IMG/VR virus record: IMGVR_UViG_3300042549_008195
Coordinates: 1-35,171 of that record
DNA length: 35,171 nucleotides
Reading direction: 5' to 3' (one strand)
Origin: a virus
The notes beneath the pieces were generated by a model. It was given only the letters and a program-made list of their open reading frames with translations. It did no database searches and was not told where the DNA came from. Of the stretch, positions 29,189 to 35,171 are shown piece by piece. A program made the position numbers and the translations under genes. The number at the start of each line of letters is the position of its first letter. Within the stretch, counting starts at the first letter, position 1.

Positions 29189-29413
29189 TTACTGCTCATG
29201 TGCGGAATTTGGCGCAGTGTTGCACGCAGGTGACGGGTGTGTCAATTCTGCACACTGCTGCCGGATGCTCTGGCCCACCATGCGGTGCCAGCGGCCGAGC
29301 GACTGCCCCGCTTTGATCATTTCCCGAGTCGGCTGCGAGTGAACCACGGCGAAGCCTGCGGCTTTCAGTTCGGCCAGTAGTTCAAGACCGAGGATTTCAA
29401 CGGCTGTTCGCAT
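29189..29413 (-). CDS. hypothetical protein, 74 aa
   Basis: It begins MRTAVEILGLELLAELKAAG, followed by TREMIKAGQSLGRWHRMVGQ and a cysteine-containing tail. It is mainly helical. No family is recognised. The start at 29413 has GGAG seven bases upstream and overlaps the preceding gene by 17 bases. Its 3' end contains the promoter of the HTH gene. Confidence 0.55.
   Translation of the reverse strand: MRTAVEILGLELLAELKAAGFAVVHSQPTREMIKAGQSLGRWHRMVGQSIRQQCAELTHPSPACNTAPNSAHEQ
29217..29245 (-). promoter_or_regulatory. palindromic-class promoter (degenerate) of the HTH gene
   Basis: Minus strand: TTGACA (29240-29245), 17 bases, CAACAC or, shifted one base, AACACT as a poor -10. The palindrome is TGACACACCCGTCA (partial). 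The start codon is 31 bases past. A weak copy suits an autoregulated gene. It overlaps the end of the 29189-29413 gene. Confidence 0.55.
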
Positions 29414-29597
29414 CGGTAGGCTCCACACTCAGGACAAAATCAGTAAAGCAGCTGTCCCCGTAGGTCAGCATGCGCGGGTGCGCCATGTCAGGCTCGCCCA
29501 TAATCTCGCGCACCTCCTCCAGTGATGTGAAGCCTGAGTCGGTTGATGCGCCGGTGCAGGTGAGGGTTGTCGTGTCGAAACTGGTCAGGTAGATCAT
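29397..29597 (-). CDS. hypothetical protein, 66 aa
   Basis: It begins MIYLTSFDTTTLTCTGASTD, then GFTSLEEVREIMGEPDMAHP and YGDSCFTDFVLSVEP. It looks like a small alpha/beta protein. No family is recognised. Its ATG overlaps the previous stop (ATGA). Confidence 0.55.
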   Translation of the reverse strand: MIYLTSFDTTTLTCTGASTDSGFTSLEEVREIMGEPDMAHPRMLTYGDSCFTDFVLSVEPTDANSR

Positions 29598-29755
29598 AGC
29601 GTCATCGCTCGCAATACCGCCTCACGTGCAGCAGCCAGATCGGCCTGCACTTTGGCGTAACGAATGTGGCCGCGCGGGACGTGTGCGGCAATACGCGCCG
29701 CTCGCTCAAGGCGATCCACGAGGCCCCTCATGCGCGGTGGGTAGTTGTCGGTCAT
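29594..29755 (-). CDS. 53-aa hypothetical protein
   Basis: It begins MTDNYPPRMRGLVDRLERAA and continues as a basic amphipathic helical protein (HIRYAKVQADLAAAREAVLR). It is below the usual size cut-off. Both ends overlap neighbours with ATGA, which supports it as a gene. Confidence 0.55.
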   Translation of the reverse strand: MTDNYPPRMRGLVDRLERAARIAAHVPRGHIRYAKVQADLAAAREAVLRAMTL

Positions 29756-30240
29756 AGCAGCGGCCCCCCAGCGTGAAAGTGGAAGCGACCGCCAAGTTTT
29801 ATCACCAGCTCCCCGAAGTTCATTTGTGCACGCTCGCGCCCGGCGCCGGTGAATACCCAGCCTTGCTTCTTGTCCTCGCGACCGTAGAACTGGCCGATGG
29901 TGCGCCCGACGTCCGCCTGCGTCACGTGGTACGGCCAGATGCCCACGTAGTCCGGCGTCTTCATCACGTCGTTCACCTGCTTGCTGATGTTGCCCAGGCC
30001 GTACCGTACGTGGTTGCCGTGCTCGTCCGTGAAGCCGCCCGAGTTGTTGCGCCAGCAGTACGCACCGTGCAGCTCCCGCGCCTGGCGCACCGCATCAGCT
30101 GACACAGCTGCCTCACTGCGGCCAGGTACGGCGTCGGGTAGCTGGTGCAGCTCCGGCAACAGGCCGATGCGGCGTTGCAGATCCTGGATCGCTTCCATCG
30201 GGACGCGCCACTCGGCGGCCCATTGCATTAACTGGATCAC
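29752..30240 (-). CDS. VRR-NUC-type endonuclease
   Basis: A 162-residue protein. The C-terminal 110 residues fit the VRR-NUC fold of phage nucleases: ARELHGAYCWRNNSGGFTDE, VRYGLGN, PDYVGIWPYHV, then GREDKKQGWVFTGAGRERAQ and MNFGELVIKLGGRFHF. The E-D-K in GREDKK takes the place of the metal-site E-x-K. The family cuts structured or branched DNA. The start is probably GTG 30240, overlapping the previous stop as GTGA; there is no strong SD, so translation would be coupled. Confidence 0.72.
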   Translation of the reverse strand: MIQLMQWAAEWRVPMEAIQDLQRRIGLLPELHQLPDAVPGRSEAAVSADAVRQARELHGAYCWRNNSGGFTDEHGNHVRYGLGNISKQVNDVMKTPDYVGIWPYHVTQADVGRTIGQFYGREDKKQGWVFTGAGRERAQMNFGELVIKLGGRFHFHAGGPLL

Positions 30241-30545
30241 GGCTGACGCACCCGCAGGCCGGCAGCGCCGATCGCCATTGCACACTGAGCAAGTACGCAA
30301 TTAATCCGGTGCGAACCTGAATCGATAGGCCAACCGCCCGTGTCTACTCCGGTATCGGCGCGCTTCGGCAATTCGATAACGATCGCGGCTCGGCTTGCCT
30401 GCCAGCCCATCCACGCTGAATCTACCCAAGTGGTGTTGTACTCGCCCGTCACCGGATGCCGAGTAAGCAGATGTTTCATGTGGGCGTAATTGCGTTTTTC
30501 GGCCTCTTCGGTGGCCCACTGCTCAAACTGTTCACGGCTATTCAT
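30237..30545 (-). CDS. phage hypothetical protein, 102 aa
   Basis: It begins MNSREQFEQWATEEAEKRNY and has YNTTWVDSAWMGWQASRAAI, a pattern (W-x-x-GWQASR) common in small phage proteins of unknown function. The C-terminal half has little structure. GGAG lies nine bases before ATG 30545. It is linked on both sides by overlapping codons. Confidence 0.65.
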   Translation of the reverse strand: MNSREQFEQWATEEAEKRNYAHMKHLLTRHPVTGEYNTTWVDSAWMGWQASRAAIVIELPKRADTGVDTGGWPIDSGSHRINCVLAQCAMAIGAAGLRVRQP

Positions 30546-30703
30546 GCCCGATTACTCCCATACAGGGGCTTCTGCCCCGGGTTCAAATTCCACGCGACTG
30601 CGTGGCCGCATTTGCCATTGGTGCACAGGCGCACGTACTGCGACGTCAGGTTCGACATCGGCGCGTTGCACAGAGGGCACGGTTTGCCGGCTGCGTCAGT
30701 CAT
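30542..30703 (-). CDS. zinc-ribbon miniprotein, 53 aa
   Basis: It begins MTDAAGKPCPLCNAPMSNLT, and later has RLCTNGKCGHAV, giving a CxxC...CxxxxC pattern of a zinc ribbon. It probably binds nucleic acid or a protein partner. It overlaps the downstream gene by ATGA. Confidence 0.65.
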   Translation of the reverse strand: MTDAAGKPCPLCNAPMSNLTSQYVRLCTNGKCGHAVAWNLNPGQKPLYGSNRA

Positions 30704-30788
30704 CAGATTTGAGCGCCGATTTGATCAGGAAAAACATACAAATAGCCCCGAGCACAAAGCCTGCGGCAAATAGCAGAAAATTAATCAT
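30696..30788 (-). CDS. 30-aa membrane miniprotein
   Basis: Begins MINFLLFAAGFVLGAICMFF: one membrane helix with a short basic/acidic tail (LIKSALKSDD). It is coupled to the preceding gene by ATGA and overlaps the zinc-ribbon gene start by eight bases. GAGGA lies about nine bases before ATG. Confidence 0.55.
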   Translation of the reverse strand: MINFLLFAAGFVLGAICMFFLIKSALKSDD

Positions 30789-30871
30789 TCAGAATCGTCC
30801 TCGTAGTCCGGACCGAAAGTTTCTTCCCATTCGTAGTTCTCATCTTTTTCAGAACCGTCGGGCTCATTCAT
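30785..30871 (-). CDS. 28-aa acidic miniprotein
   Basis: Begins MNEPDGSEKDENYEWEETFG and is strongly acidic. GGAGGTG lies just upstream with good spacing to ATG 30871, and its stop overlaps the next ATG (ATGA). An alternative basic 28-residue frame begins at 30867 with an ATGA overlap. The acidic frame is better supported by its SD and by its coupling to the next gene. DNA-mimic-like composition is notable but proves nothing. Confidence 0.5.
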   Translation of the reverse strand: MNEPDGSEKDENYEWEETFGPDYEDDSE

Positions 30872-31259
30872 CGCTGTCACCTCCAATCCGTTCAATGTGC
30901 CGAGCTGCAACACCCGCCACGTTATTCCCGTACCGCACCCACGCGTCGAACGCCGCACGGTCGCCCGCTAGTAACTGGTCGAGCTTGTGGATCTGTTGCG
31001 ACAGCAGCGCCACCGGTGCATCGCCGGCAGCCTCGCACACCCGCTCCAGTGCCGCAGCGGTGCCAGCTGGCAGATTGAGTTCAACCCGGCCCACGTTGGC
31101 ACGGCTGGCACGCTTGCGGTCACGGGCTGCCACGCGGCGGATGGCCGACTCGATGCCCTCGCCAAACGTGGCTTGAATGACCACCTGTTTCTCGCCGCGG
31201 GCGCGCATCGCTAGGGCTTCGGCGACCATCTCGTCGGTGTATTTGATGTGGTTGACCAT
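30864..31259 (-). CDS. HTH-like DNA-binding protein, 131 aa
   Basis: The N-terminal part YTDEMVAEALAMRARGEKQV with VIQATFGEGIESAIRRVAAR resembles a homeodomain-like helix-turn-helix. The centre is basic (RDRKRASRANVGRVELNLP) and the rest helical (AALERVCEAAGDAPVALLSQ). The target is unknown. ATG 31259 overlaps the previous stop as TAATG. Confidence 0.55.
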   Translation of the reverse strand: MVNHIKYTDEMVAEALAMRARGEKQVVIQATFGEGIESAIRRVAARDRKRASRANVGRVELNLPAGTAAALERVCEAAGDAPVALLSQQIHKLDQLLAGDRAAFDAWVRYGNNVAGVAARHIERIGGDSDE

Positions 31260-31459
31260 TATTCGGGGTGCTCCACGAGGAACTGAGCCACTTCCGCCGA
31301 ACCGATATGCCCCGCTTCCAAGGTCACGACGTCAAGTCCCCGCCCGACATCAAGCCGTAAGTGGTCGAGGTCATGCGACAGTGACACATCGGCACCCTCA
31401 CACAAATGCAGCGCTTCACGCAGGGCGAACAGCGCACGTCGTTGGGCTTCGGTGATCAT
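31259..31459 (-). CDS. hypothetical protein, 66 aa
   Basis: It begins MITEAQRRALFALREALHLC, mainly helical with an acidic middle (GADVSLSHDLDHLRLDVGRG). No family is recognised. Overlapping start and stop codons tie it to both neighbours. Confidence 0.55.
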   Translation of the reverse strand: MITEAQRRALFALREALHLCEGADVSLSHDLDHLRLDVGRGLDVVTLEAGHIGSAEVAQFLVEHPE

Positions 31460-31722
31460 CGGGCACGCTCCTGCAACATCGCATCAGCCATCTCGTACGC
31501 CGCCATAGCAACGGCTTGCTCCGGGCTAAGGCCCCGCGCCTTTGCTGCCCGAGTAGCCGCTACCATTAAGTCACTTTGCAAGATTGCAGGGAGCGCTTTA
31601 GCCGCAAAATAGTCCCGAAGCGACATGCCCTCCTGCGAGCGATTTTGTTGCGAATCGGAAAACTCTCCGTTCTTCGAGAATGGCCGTGCAAAGGCCGGCC
31701 CGCCGTTTTCTTTACTGCTCAT
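31456..31722 (-). CDS. phage hypothetical protein of the GGPAFA/GMSLRDYFA type
   Basis: An 88-residue protein. ENGGPAFARPFSKNGE, GMSLRDYFAAKALPAILQ and EQAVAMAAYEMADAMLQER are the hallmarks of a very common phage accessory family of unknown function. GGAG lies seven bases before ATG 31722, and a palindromic-class promoter lies 40 bases upstream. Confidence 0.72.
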   Translation of the reverse strand: MSSKENGGPAFARPFSKNGEFSDSQQNRSQEGMSLRDYFAAKALPAILQSDLMVAATRAAKARGLSPEQAVAMAAYEMADAMLQERAR

Positions 31723-31743
31723 ATCCGTTCTCCTCCGGCCAGA

Positions 31744-33591
31744 TCACCCGGCCCTGGCGCGTAGTATTGCCTCAGTTGACGCAGGTGTCAACCGTTCCAC
31801 GAGGTAGTCGGTCAATTTCTCCATTGCCTCACGGTCTTGCGCCTGTGCGCTTAGCCAATCCACGCCGAATGTGAGGTAAAAGCGTTTGAACACTTCGACG
31901 TCGGAACGCCCGAGCGCCCGGTGCTCCCCGCCCCACCACGCCATGCACTCCTGCAGCTCCAGCAAAGCGCGACGGTGTGCGTCGTGTTTCTTCACGTGGC
32001 TGCCGACCCATGCCGCGGGCAGCGTGCGGATATGCGACTGCTCCCGGAACACGTCGTTGGGCATTGCGACCTTGGCGACGGCTTCACGCAGCGCGCTCAA
32101 CAGCCCTTCGTCGAGTAGCGTCATGTCGCCGTCCACCGCAGCTGGCCCAGACTTGCCGGGTGTAGGTTTCGGCACGGTGCTGCAATACGGGCAGCACGGG
32201 AGCGACCGCAGGTACATGGACATGCATTGCGGGTTGAGACAGGCACGGTTCGGGATCACGTCGCTCGGGCCACTGCTCTTGCGCTCGCTGTCGTCCAGTG
32301 ACCAATCGTTCTTGGCGTCGGGCAGCCCGAGCGCCGGGTTCAGCACGTTGCCCGCGAAATCGAGGATCCAGAATCGTGGTTTAGGACTGGCCGCGATGTG
32401 CGCCAGGCGTTCCGGTACCGAGAAATTGTCCCACTCGCGCATCAGCTGCGGCGAGATATCCAGACGGGCGCCACGACCGAACTGTTGCGCGTGCAGACTG
32501 AAACTCATGGTCTTGCGCGCCAGCATGATCACTTCGACGTTTGGGATGTCGGTGCCTTCGCCGAACAGCTCGCAGTTCACAAGCACCATGGTCTGCCGGG
32601 ACTTGAACCGTTTCATCGCGGCGTCTCGCACGTCCGGGTCAGTCTTGCCGTCGATCGCTTCCGCAGTGACCCCCCGGGCGCGGAATGCTGCGGCCATATC
32701 CTCGGCCGTCTCCACGTCGGAGGTGAAGCACAGTCCGAGCATGTTCGGTGTCCACTGCAGGTACGTCTCGACCACGTTGCCCACGATGCCGGAGGCACGT
32801 ACCGCCGCTTTACCCTTGCCACGGTCGAGGACGTAGTCGCCCTGTTTGCCGATGGTGACGCCGGCCATGTCCATGTGGGTTTCGGACACGATGATTTTAT
32901 AGTCGCAGAGATAGCCCCGGTCGATCAGTTCGCGCATCGTCGGGCCGACCACCATCGCGTGGAACAGGCCGGACGCGTGTACGCCCAGGCCTTGGCCGTC
33001 GGCGCGGATCGGCGTGGCAGTTACGCCCAAGCCTTTGGCGTTCGGGAACAGGGTCAGAACCTTGGCCCAACCGGTGTCCACGATCCCGTGGTGGCACTCG
33101 TCGATGACCCAAAGCGTGACCTGATCCAGCCAGCGCTTGTTGTGTTTGATGGTGCTCGGCGTCAGGGACTGCACCGAGGCGACACCGGCGCGCGCGTTTG
33201 CGTCATAGAAGCAGACGCCCAGTTCCAGCAGATGCTGGTTGCAGATCTGCCGGATGATTGGGTCGGGCGCCAGAATGCGGTGGCGGATACCGTTGCGGGC
33301 AAACGCCATGCTGATCTGGGCAATCAGCTCGCGCCGGTGGGCCAAAGTGCAGCTCGCGCCAGCGTGGTCGCCGATGATAGATGAGAAGAACACGGTCTTC
33401 CCGCCACCTGTCGGGAGTACGGCGAGGATGGCGGACTGCGGCCCCTCGTTCACCCACGCATCGTTGGCAGCCTGCTTCAGCTCAGACTGGTACCAGCGGA
33501 GCACGGGTGCGGAGTGCCGACGTACAGCGGACGCAACCGAAGTTGGCGCACCCGGGGACGGCGGCGGAGGTGGGGCAGGTGCTCTCAGCAT
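31744..33591 (-). CDS. superfamily 2 DECH-box helicase
   Basis: A 615-residue protein. The motifs are in order: LRWYQSELKQA as Q motif, VLPTGGGKTVFFSSI (motif I), VIDECHHGI (motif II, DECH), GLGVTATPIRADG (motif III region), FTSDVETAEDMAAAFRARGV (motif IV), NCELFGEGTDIPNVEVIMLA (motif V), and QQFGRGARLDI (motif VI). The C-terminal part carries a cysteine set (CLNPQCM...CCPYC), a likely zinc ribbon. The domain order fits the DNA repair/restriction-type helicases found in phage replication regions. ATG 33591 starts seven bases before the previous stop ends. Confidence 0.9.
   Translation of the reverse strand: MLRAPAPPPPPSPGAPTSVASAVRRHSAPVLRWYQSELKQAANDAWVNEGPQSAILAVLPTGGGKTVFFSSIIGDHAGASCTLAHRRELIAQISMAFARNGIRHRILAPDPIIRQICNQHLLELGVCFYDANARAGVASVQSLTPSTIKHNKRWLDQVTLWVIDECHHGIVDTGWAKVLTLFPNAKGLGVTATPIRADGQGLGVHASGLFHAMVVGPTMRELIDRGYLCDYKIIVSETHMDMAGVTIGKQGDYVLDRGKGKAAVRASGIVGNVVETYLQWTPNMLGLCFTSDVETAEDMAAAFRARGVTAEAIDGKTDPDVRDAAMKRFKSRQTMVLVNCELFGEGTDIPNVEVIMLARKTMSFSLHAQQFGRGARLDISPQLMREWDNFSVPERLAHIAASPKPRFWILDFAGNVLNPALGLPDAKNDWSLDDSERKSSGPSDVIPNRACLNPQCMSMYLRSLPCCPYCSTVPKPTPGKSGPAAVDGDMTLLDEGLLSALREAVAKVAMPNDVFREQSHIRTLPAAWVGSHVKKHDAHRRALLELQECMAWWGGEHRALGRSDVEVFKRFYLTFGVDWLSAQAQDREAMEKLTDYLVERLTPASTEAILRARAG
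31763..31791 (-). promoter_or_regulatory. palindromic-class promoter inside the end of the helicase gene
   Basis: Minus strand: TTGACA (31786-31791), 17 bases, AATACT (31763-31768), the same -10 as in the rightward promoter at 4.6 kb. The palindrome GTTGACGCAGGTGTCAAC is imperfect in the centre. It overlaps the last codons of the helicase gene and starts the 31722 operon. Confidence 0.78.
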
Positions 33592-33920
33592 GAGGCTGCC
33601 CACTCCGCCGATAAGGTGTATGCAGCAGTTTTAACAATAGCCCGACGGGTAGTCTCGAGCATGCAGCTATCAGACGCGTAGCAGCTGTCGCAGTTCGCCG
33701 CCTGAATGCCGTTGATCAAGATTTCAACCCAGTCCTTGTGGACGACGATTTGCATTTTTAAAGTCACCGCCAGGCGCAACGCATCGCCGTCGTTGTGTAG
33801 GGGGTTCCACTTGGGCCAAATGCGCGAACCGTCGTTGACCCAGCTACCGCCCCCTAGCGCGATTCGCACTTCATAACCCGCCGCTTTCGCCGCCAGTTCC
33901 AGCAATTCCCGGTCGTTCAT
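33585..33920 (-). CDS. phage hypothetical protein with an N-terminal RELLELAAKAAGY motif
   Basis: A 111-residue protein. MNDRELLELAAKAAGYEVRI, GSRIWPKWNPLHNDGDALRL and AVTLKMQIVVHKDW match a family seen in many phages of Gram-negative hosts, function unknown. ATG 33920 overlaps the previous stop as ATGA. Confidence 0.65.
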   Translation of the reverse strand: MNDRELLELAAKAAGYEVRIALGGGSWVNDGSRIWPKWNPLHNDGDALRLAVTLKMQIVVHKDWVEILINGIQAANCDSCYASDSCMLETTRRAIVKTAAYTLSAEWAASC

Positions 33921-34075
33921 ACGTCCACCTGCCAATCAAGCATTTCCATCAGCTTTTTCAAGGCTTCGCGCAGCTCTTGAGCTTCGGGGCACTCCGGAGT
34001 TTCGAGTTTCTTTTTGAACCGCCTTAATTGGTATCGCATGCGGGCGGCCTCAGGCCGATCAGGAATGAGGTACAT
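33917..34075 (-). CDS. 52-aa hypothetical protein at the head of the leftward chain
   Basis: It begins MYLIPDRPEAARMRYQLRRF, followed by a long charged helix (CPEAQELREALKKLMEMLDW). Its SD is weak (AGAGAT). It is the first leftward gene at the divergent region and shares the intergenic palindrome with the rightward promoter. The frame before ATG 34075 is an artefact of the antisense of the SPFH gene. Confidence 0.55.
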   Translation of the reverse strand: MYLIPDRPEAARMRYQLRRFKKKLETPECPEAQELREALKKLMEMLDWQVDV

Positions 34076-34093
34076 AAAAATATCTCTAGGTGG

Positions 34094-34122
34094 TTGACAC
34101 GTACGGCAATCATAGCCATCCT
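34094..34122 (+). promoter_or_regulatory. palindromic-class promoter (degenerate) of the SPFH gene
   Basis: TTGACA (34094-34099), 17 bases, CATCCT (34117-34122), a poor -10. The palindrome TTGACACGTACGGCAA also gives TTGCCG on the minus strand, so it could serve both divergent genes. ATG is 40 bases downstream. Confidence 0.55.
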
Positions 34123-34162
34123 TCACCAACACCGCAACACCAACCCACGGAGAAATACCCAG

Positions 34163-34981
34163 ATGAAACGAATTATCCTCATCGCAGCGCTGCTGATCAT
34201 GGCAGGCTGCTCGAAAGTCCCCGCCGGCTACACGGGCGTCATTGTGAACCTGATGGGATCTGACAAGGGTGTCGCCCCAAGTGAAGCGACCGTCGGCTAT
34301 AAGTTCCTGACGCCAAACGAGGAACTGTTTCTGTTCCCCACCTTTAACCAGAACTTCAACCTGGCGGCGGTCAAGTTCCAAGACCGTGACGGCATGACGA
34401 TCAGTGTACCGATCGGCGTCACGCTGCGTGCTAAACAGGGCGCCGCGCCGCTGCTGTTCCAGACCTACCGCAAGTCGATGGACGAGATCATCGAAGTCAA
34501 CGTGCCGCAGGTAGTTCGAAACGCCTTCAACAACGCAGGATCGAAGGTCAAAGCGTCTGACGTGTACGGCCCGGGCAAAGAAGCGTTCCTGAAAGCGATC
34601 GAGGCGCAGGTTCAAGCGCACTTTGATAGCAAAGGCATCATTGTCGAAAGCCTGTACCTGAATGGTGAGATTGCGTTGCCCGCATCGGTTATCGAAGCCC
34701 TGAATGCGTCAATTACGGCCACGCAGAAAGCCCAGCAGCGCGAGAACGAGTTGCGCCAGACCGAAGCCGAAGCGGCCAAGGTGCGAGCTGCCGCACAGGG
34801 CGAAAAAGACGCCACGATCCTCAAGGCCCAAGGTGAAGCCGAATCGCTGAACATCCGTGGTGCTGCACTGCGCAACAACCCGGGCGTCGTTGAGCTGAAC
34901 GCCATCGAAAAATGGGACGGCAAACTGCCGACTTACATGACCAGTGGCGCCAGCGTGCCATTCATCACCGTAGGCAAATAA
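34163..34981 (+). CDS. SPFH/Band-7 (prohibitin-like) lipoprotein
   Basis: A 272-residue protein. MKRIILIAALLIMAGCSKVP has lipobox MAGC. The Band-7/SPFH domain follows (AGYTGVIVNLMGSDKGVAPS, FLFPTFNQNFNLAAVKFQDR, DGMTISVPIGVTLRAKQG). A long coiled coil (RENELRQTEAEAAKVRAAAQ, GEKDATILKAQGEAESLNIR) is the typical end of prohibitin/HflK relatives. Unlike these it is anchored by lipid rather than by a membrane helix. SPFH proteins build ring-shaped membrane scaffolds and often control proteases such as FtsH. The phage role is unknown. It is the first gene of the rightward unit. Confidence 0.85.
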   Translation: MKRIILIAALLIMAGCSKVPAGYTGVIVNLMGSDKGVAPSEATVGYKFLTPNEELFLFPTFNQNFNLAAVKFQDRDGMTISVPIGVTLRAKQGAAPLLFQTYRKSMDEIIEVNVPQVVRNAFNNAGSKVKASDVYGPGKEAFLKAIEAQVQAHFDSKGIIVESLYLNGEIALPASVIEALNASITATQKAQQRENELRQTEAEAAKVRAAAQGEKDATILKAQGEAESLNIRGAALRNNPGVVELNAIEKWDGKLPTYMTSGASVPFITVGK

Positions 34982-35171
34982 TGAAAAACTTCCTGCGCGG
35001 TCTGGCGATCCTTATGTGGTTCGCCGCCACGCTGGTTGTCGTCCGAGGCATCGCGCCTACGATGATTTCCAGCCGTGACGATCTGTCCGTAGTAGCCGGG
35101 TTTGCACTGGCGGCCACCTGGCTGTTGGGTTCAGCCTGCTACGGGTACTACTTACTGAAACGAGGTAAAGG
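34981..35171 (+). CDS. two-span membrane protein, cut by the window end
   Basis: ATG 34981 overlaps the SPFH stop (TAATG). The 63 visible residues contain two membrane helices (ILMWFAATLVVVRGIA and VVAGFALAATWLLGSACYGY) and a basic end (YYLLKRGK). The tight coupling suggests it works with the SPFH lipoprotein at the membrane. Confidence 0.65.
   Translation, partial: MKNFLRGLAILMWFAATLVVVRGIAPTMISSRDDLSVVAGFALAATWLLGSACYGYYLLKRGK

Noticed and set aside
32398-33384. A 328-residue plus-strand open frame
   Set aside because: It lies wholly opposite the DECH helicase, whose motifs are unmistakable. It is a shadow frame.
33917-34621. A 234-residue leftward frame covering the SPFH gene
   Set aside because: Its N-terminal 180 residues are antisense to the SPFH coding region. 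Only the last 52 codons, from ATG 34075, form a plausible gene.

Overview
This window looks like part of the genome of a tailed double-stranded DNA phage with an HK97-type capsid and packaging module. It is GC-rich, tightly packed and almost entirely coded on the minus strand. The gene style (GC-rich codon use, WSKAPEG-type, GGPAF-type and VRR-NUC-type phage genes, a Prim-Pol/SF3 replication protein) fits a phage of Pseudomonas or a related gammaproteobacterium. That host call is an inference, not something the sequence states. No integrase, lysis cassette or tail genes are visible. No strong lysogeny repressor is visible either, although several small helix-turn-helix proteins are present.

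Layout, read along minus-strand transcription from right to left. At about 34.1 kb a divergent promoter region separates two rightward genes (an SPFH/Band-7 lipoprotein and a membrane protein cut by the window end) from the leftward early region. From 34.07 to 24.8 kb there is a dense chain of small accessory genes, mostly joined by ATGA or TGATG overlaps. They include a DECH helicase, a VRR-NUC nuclease, zinc-ribbon and RMF-like miniproteins, two lipoproteins and several HTH proteins. From 24.8 to 19.3 kb one operon carries a PRPP-synthetase-like and a nicotinamide phosphoribosyltransferase-like gene, which together suggest NAD+ rebuilding, plus an ASCH/DUF3850 protein; it ends in a clear terminator. 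From 19.2 to 16.4 kb come an HTH protein and a Prim-Pol/SF3 helicase, followed by an AT-rich origin-like region with long inverted repeats.

From 16.1 to 5.1 kb lie packaging and head genes: HNH nuclease, small and large terminase, a prohead protease fused to the major capsid protein, fibre-like proteins, portal, a repeat protein, and two head-tail joining proteins. The portal lies after the capsid gene, unlike the usual HK97 order. One rightward moron-like gene (4634-5149) is inserted next, with its own promoter. From 4.6 kb to the left end are an MptE/DUF115-like protein, five tRNA genes (Asp, Gln, Ser, Ser, Trp), two HNH-type endonucleases, a glycosyltransferase-like protein and a SAM methyltransferase.

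The most striking regulatory pattern is a promoter family. At seven places TTGACA starts an exact or degenerate palindrome related to TTGACACNNGTGTCAA, a -10-like hexamer follows after exactly 17 bases, and a start codon lies 26-40 bases further on. The same element serves leftward early genes and the two rightward genes, so it probably defines a regulon under one palindrome-binding protein. Other points of interest are the NAD+ gene pair, the origin-like element, the possible separate translation of the capsid protein from inside the protease fusion, and a candidate packaging site between the HNH and terminase genes.
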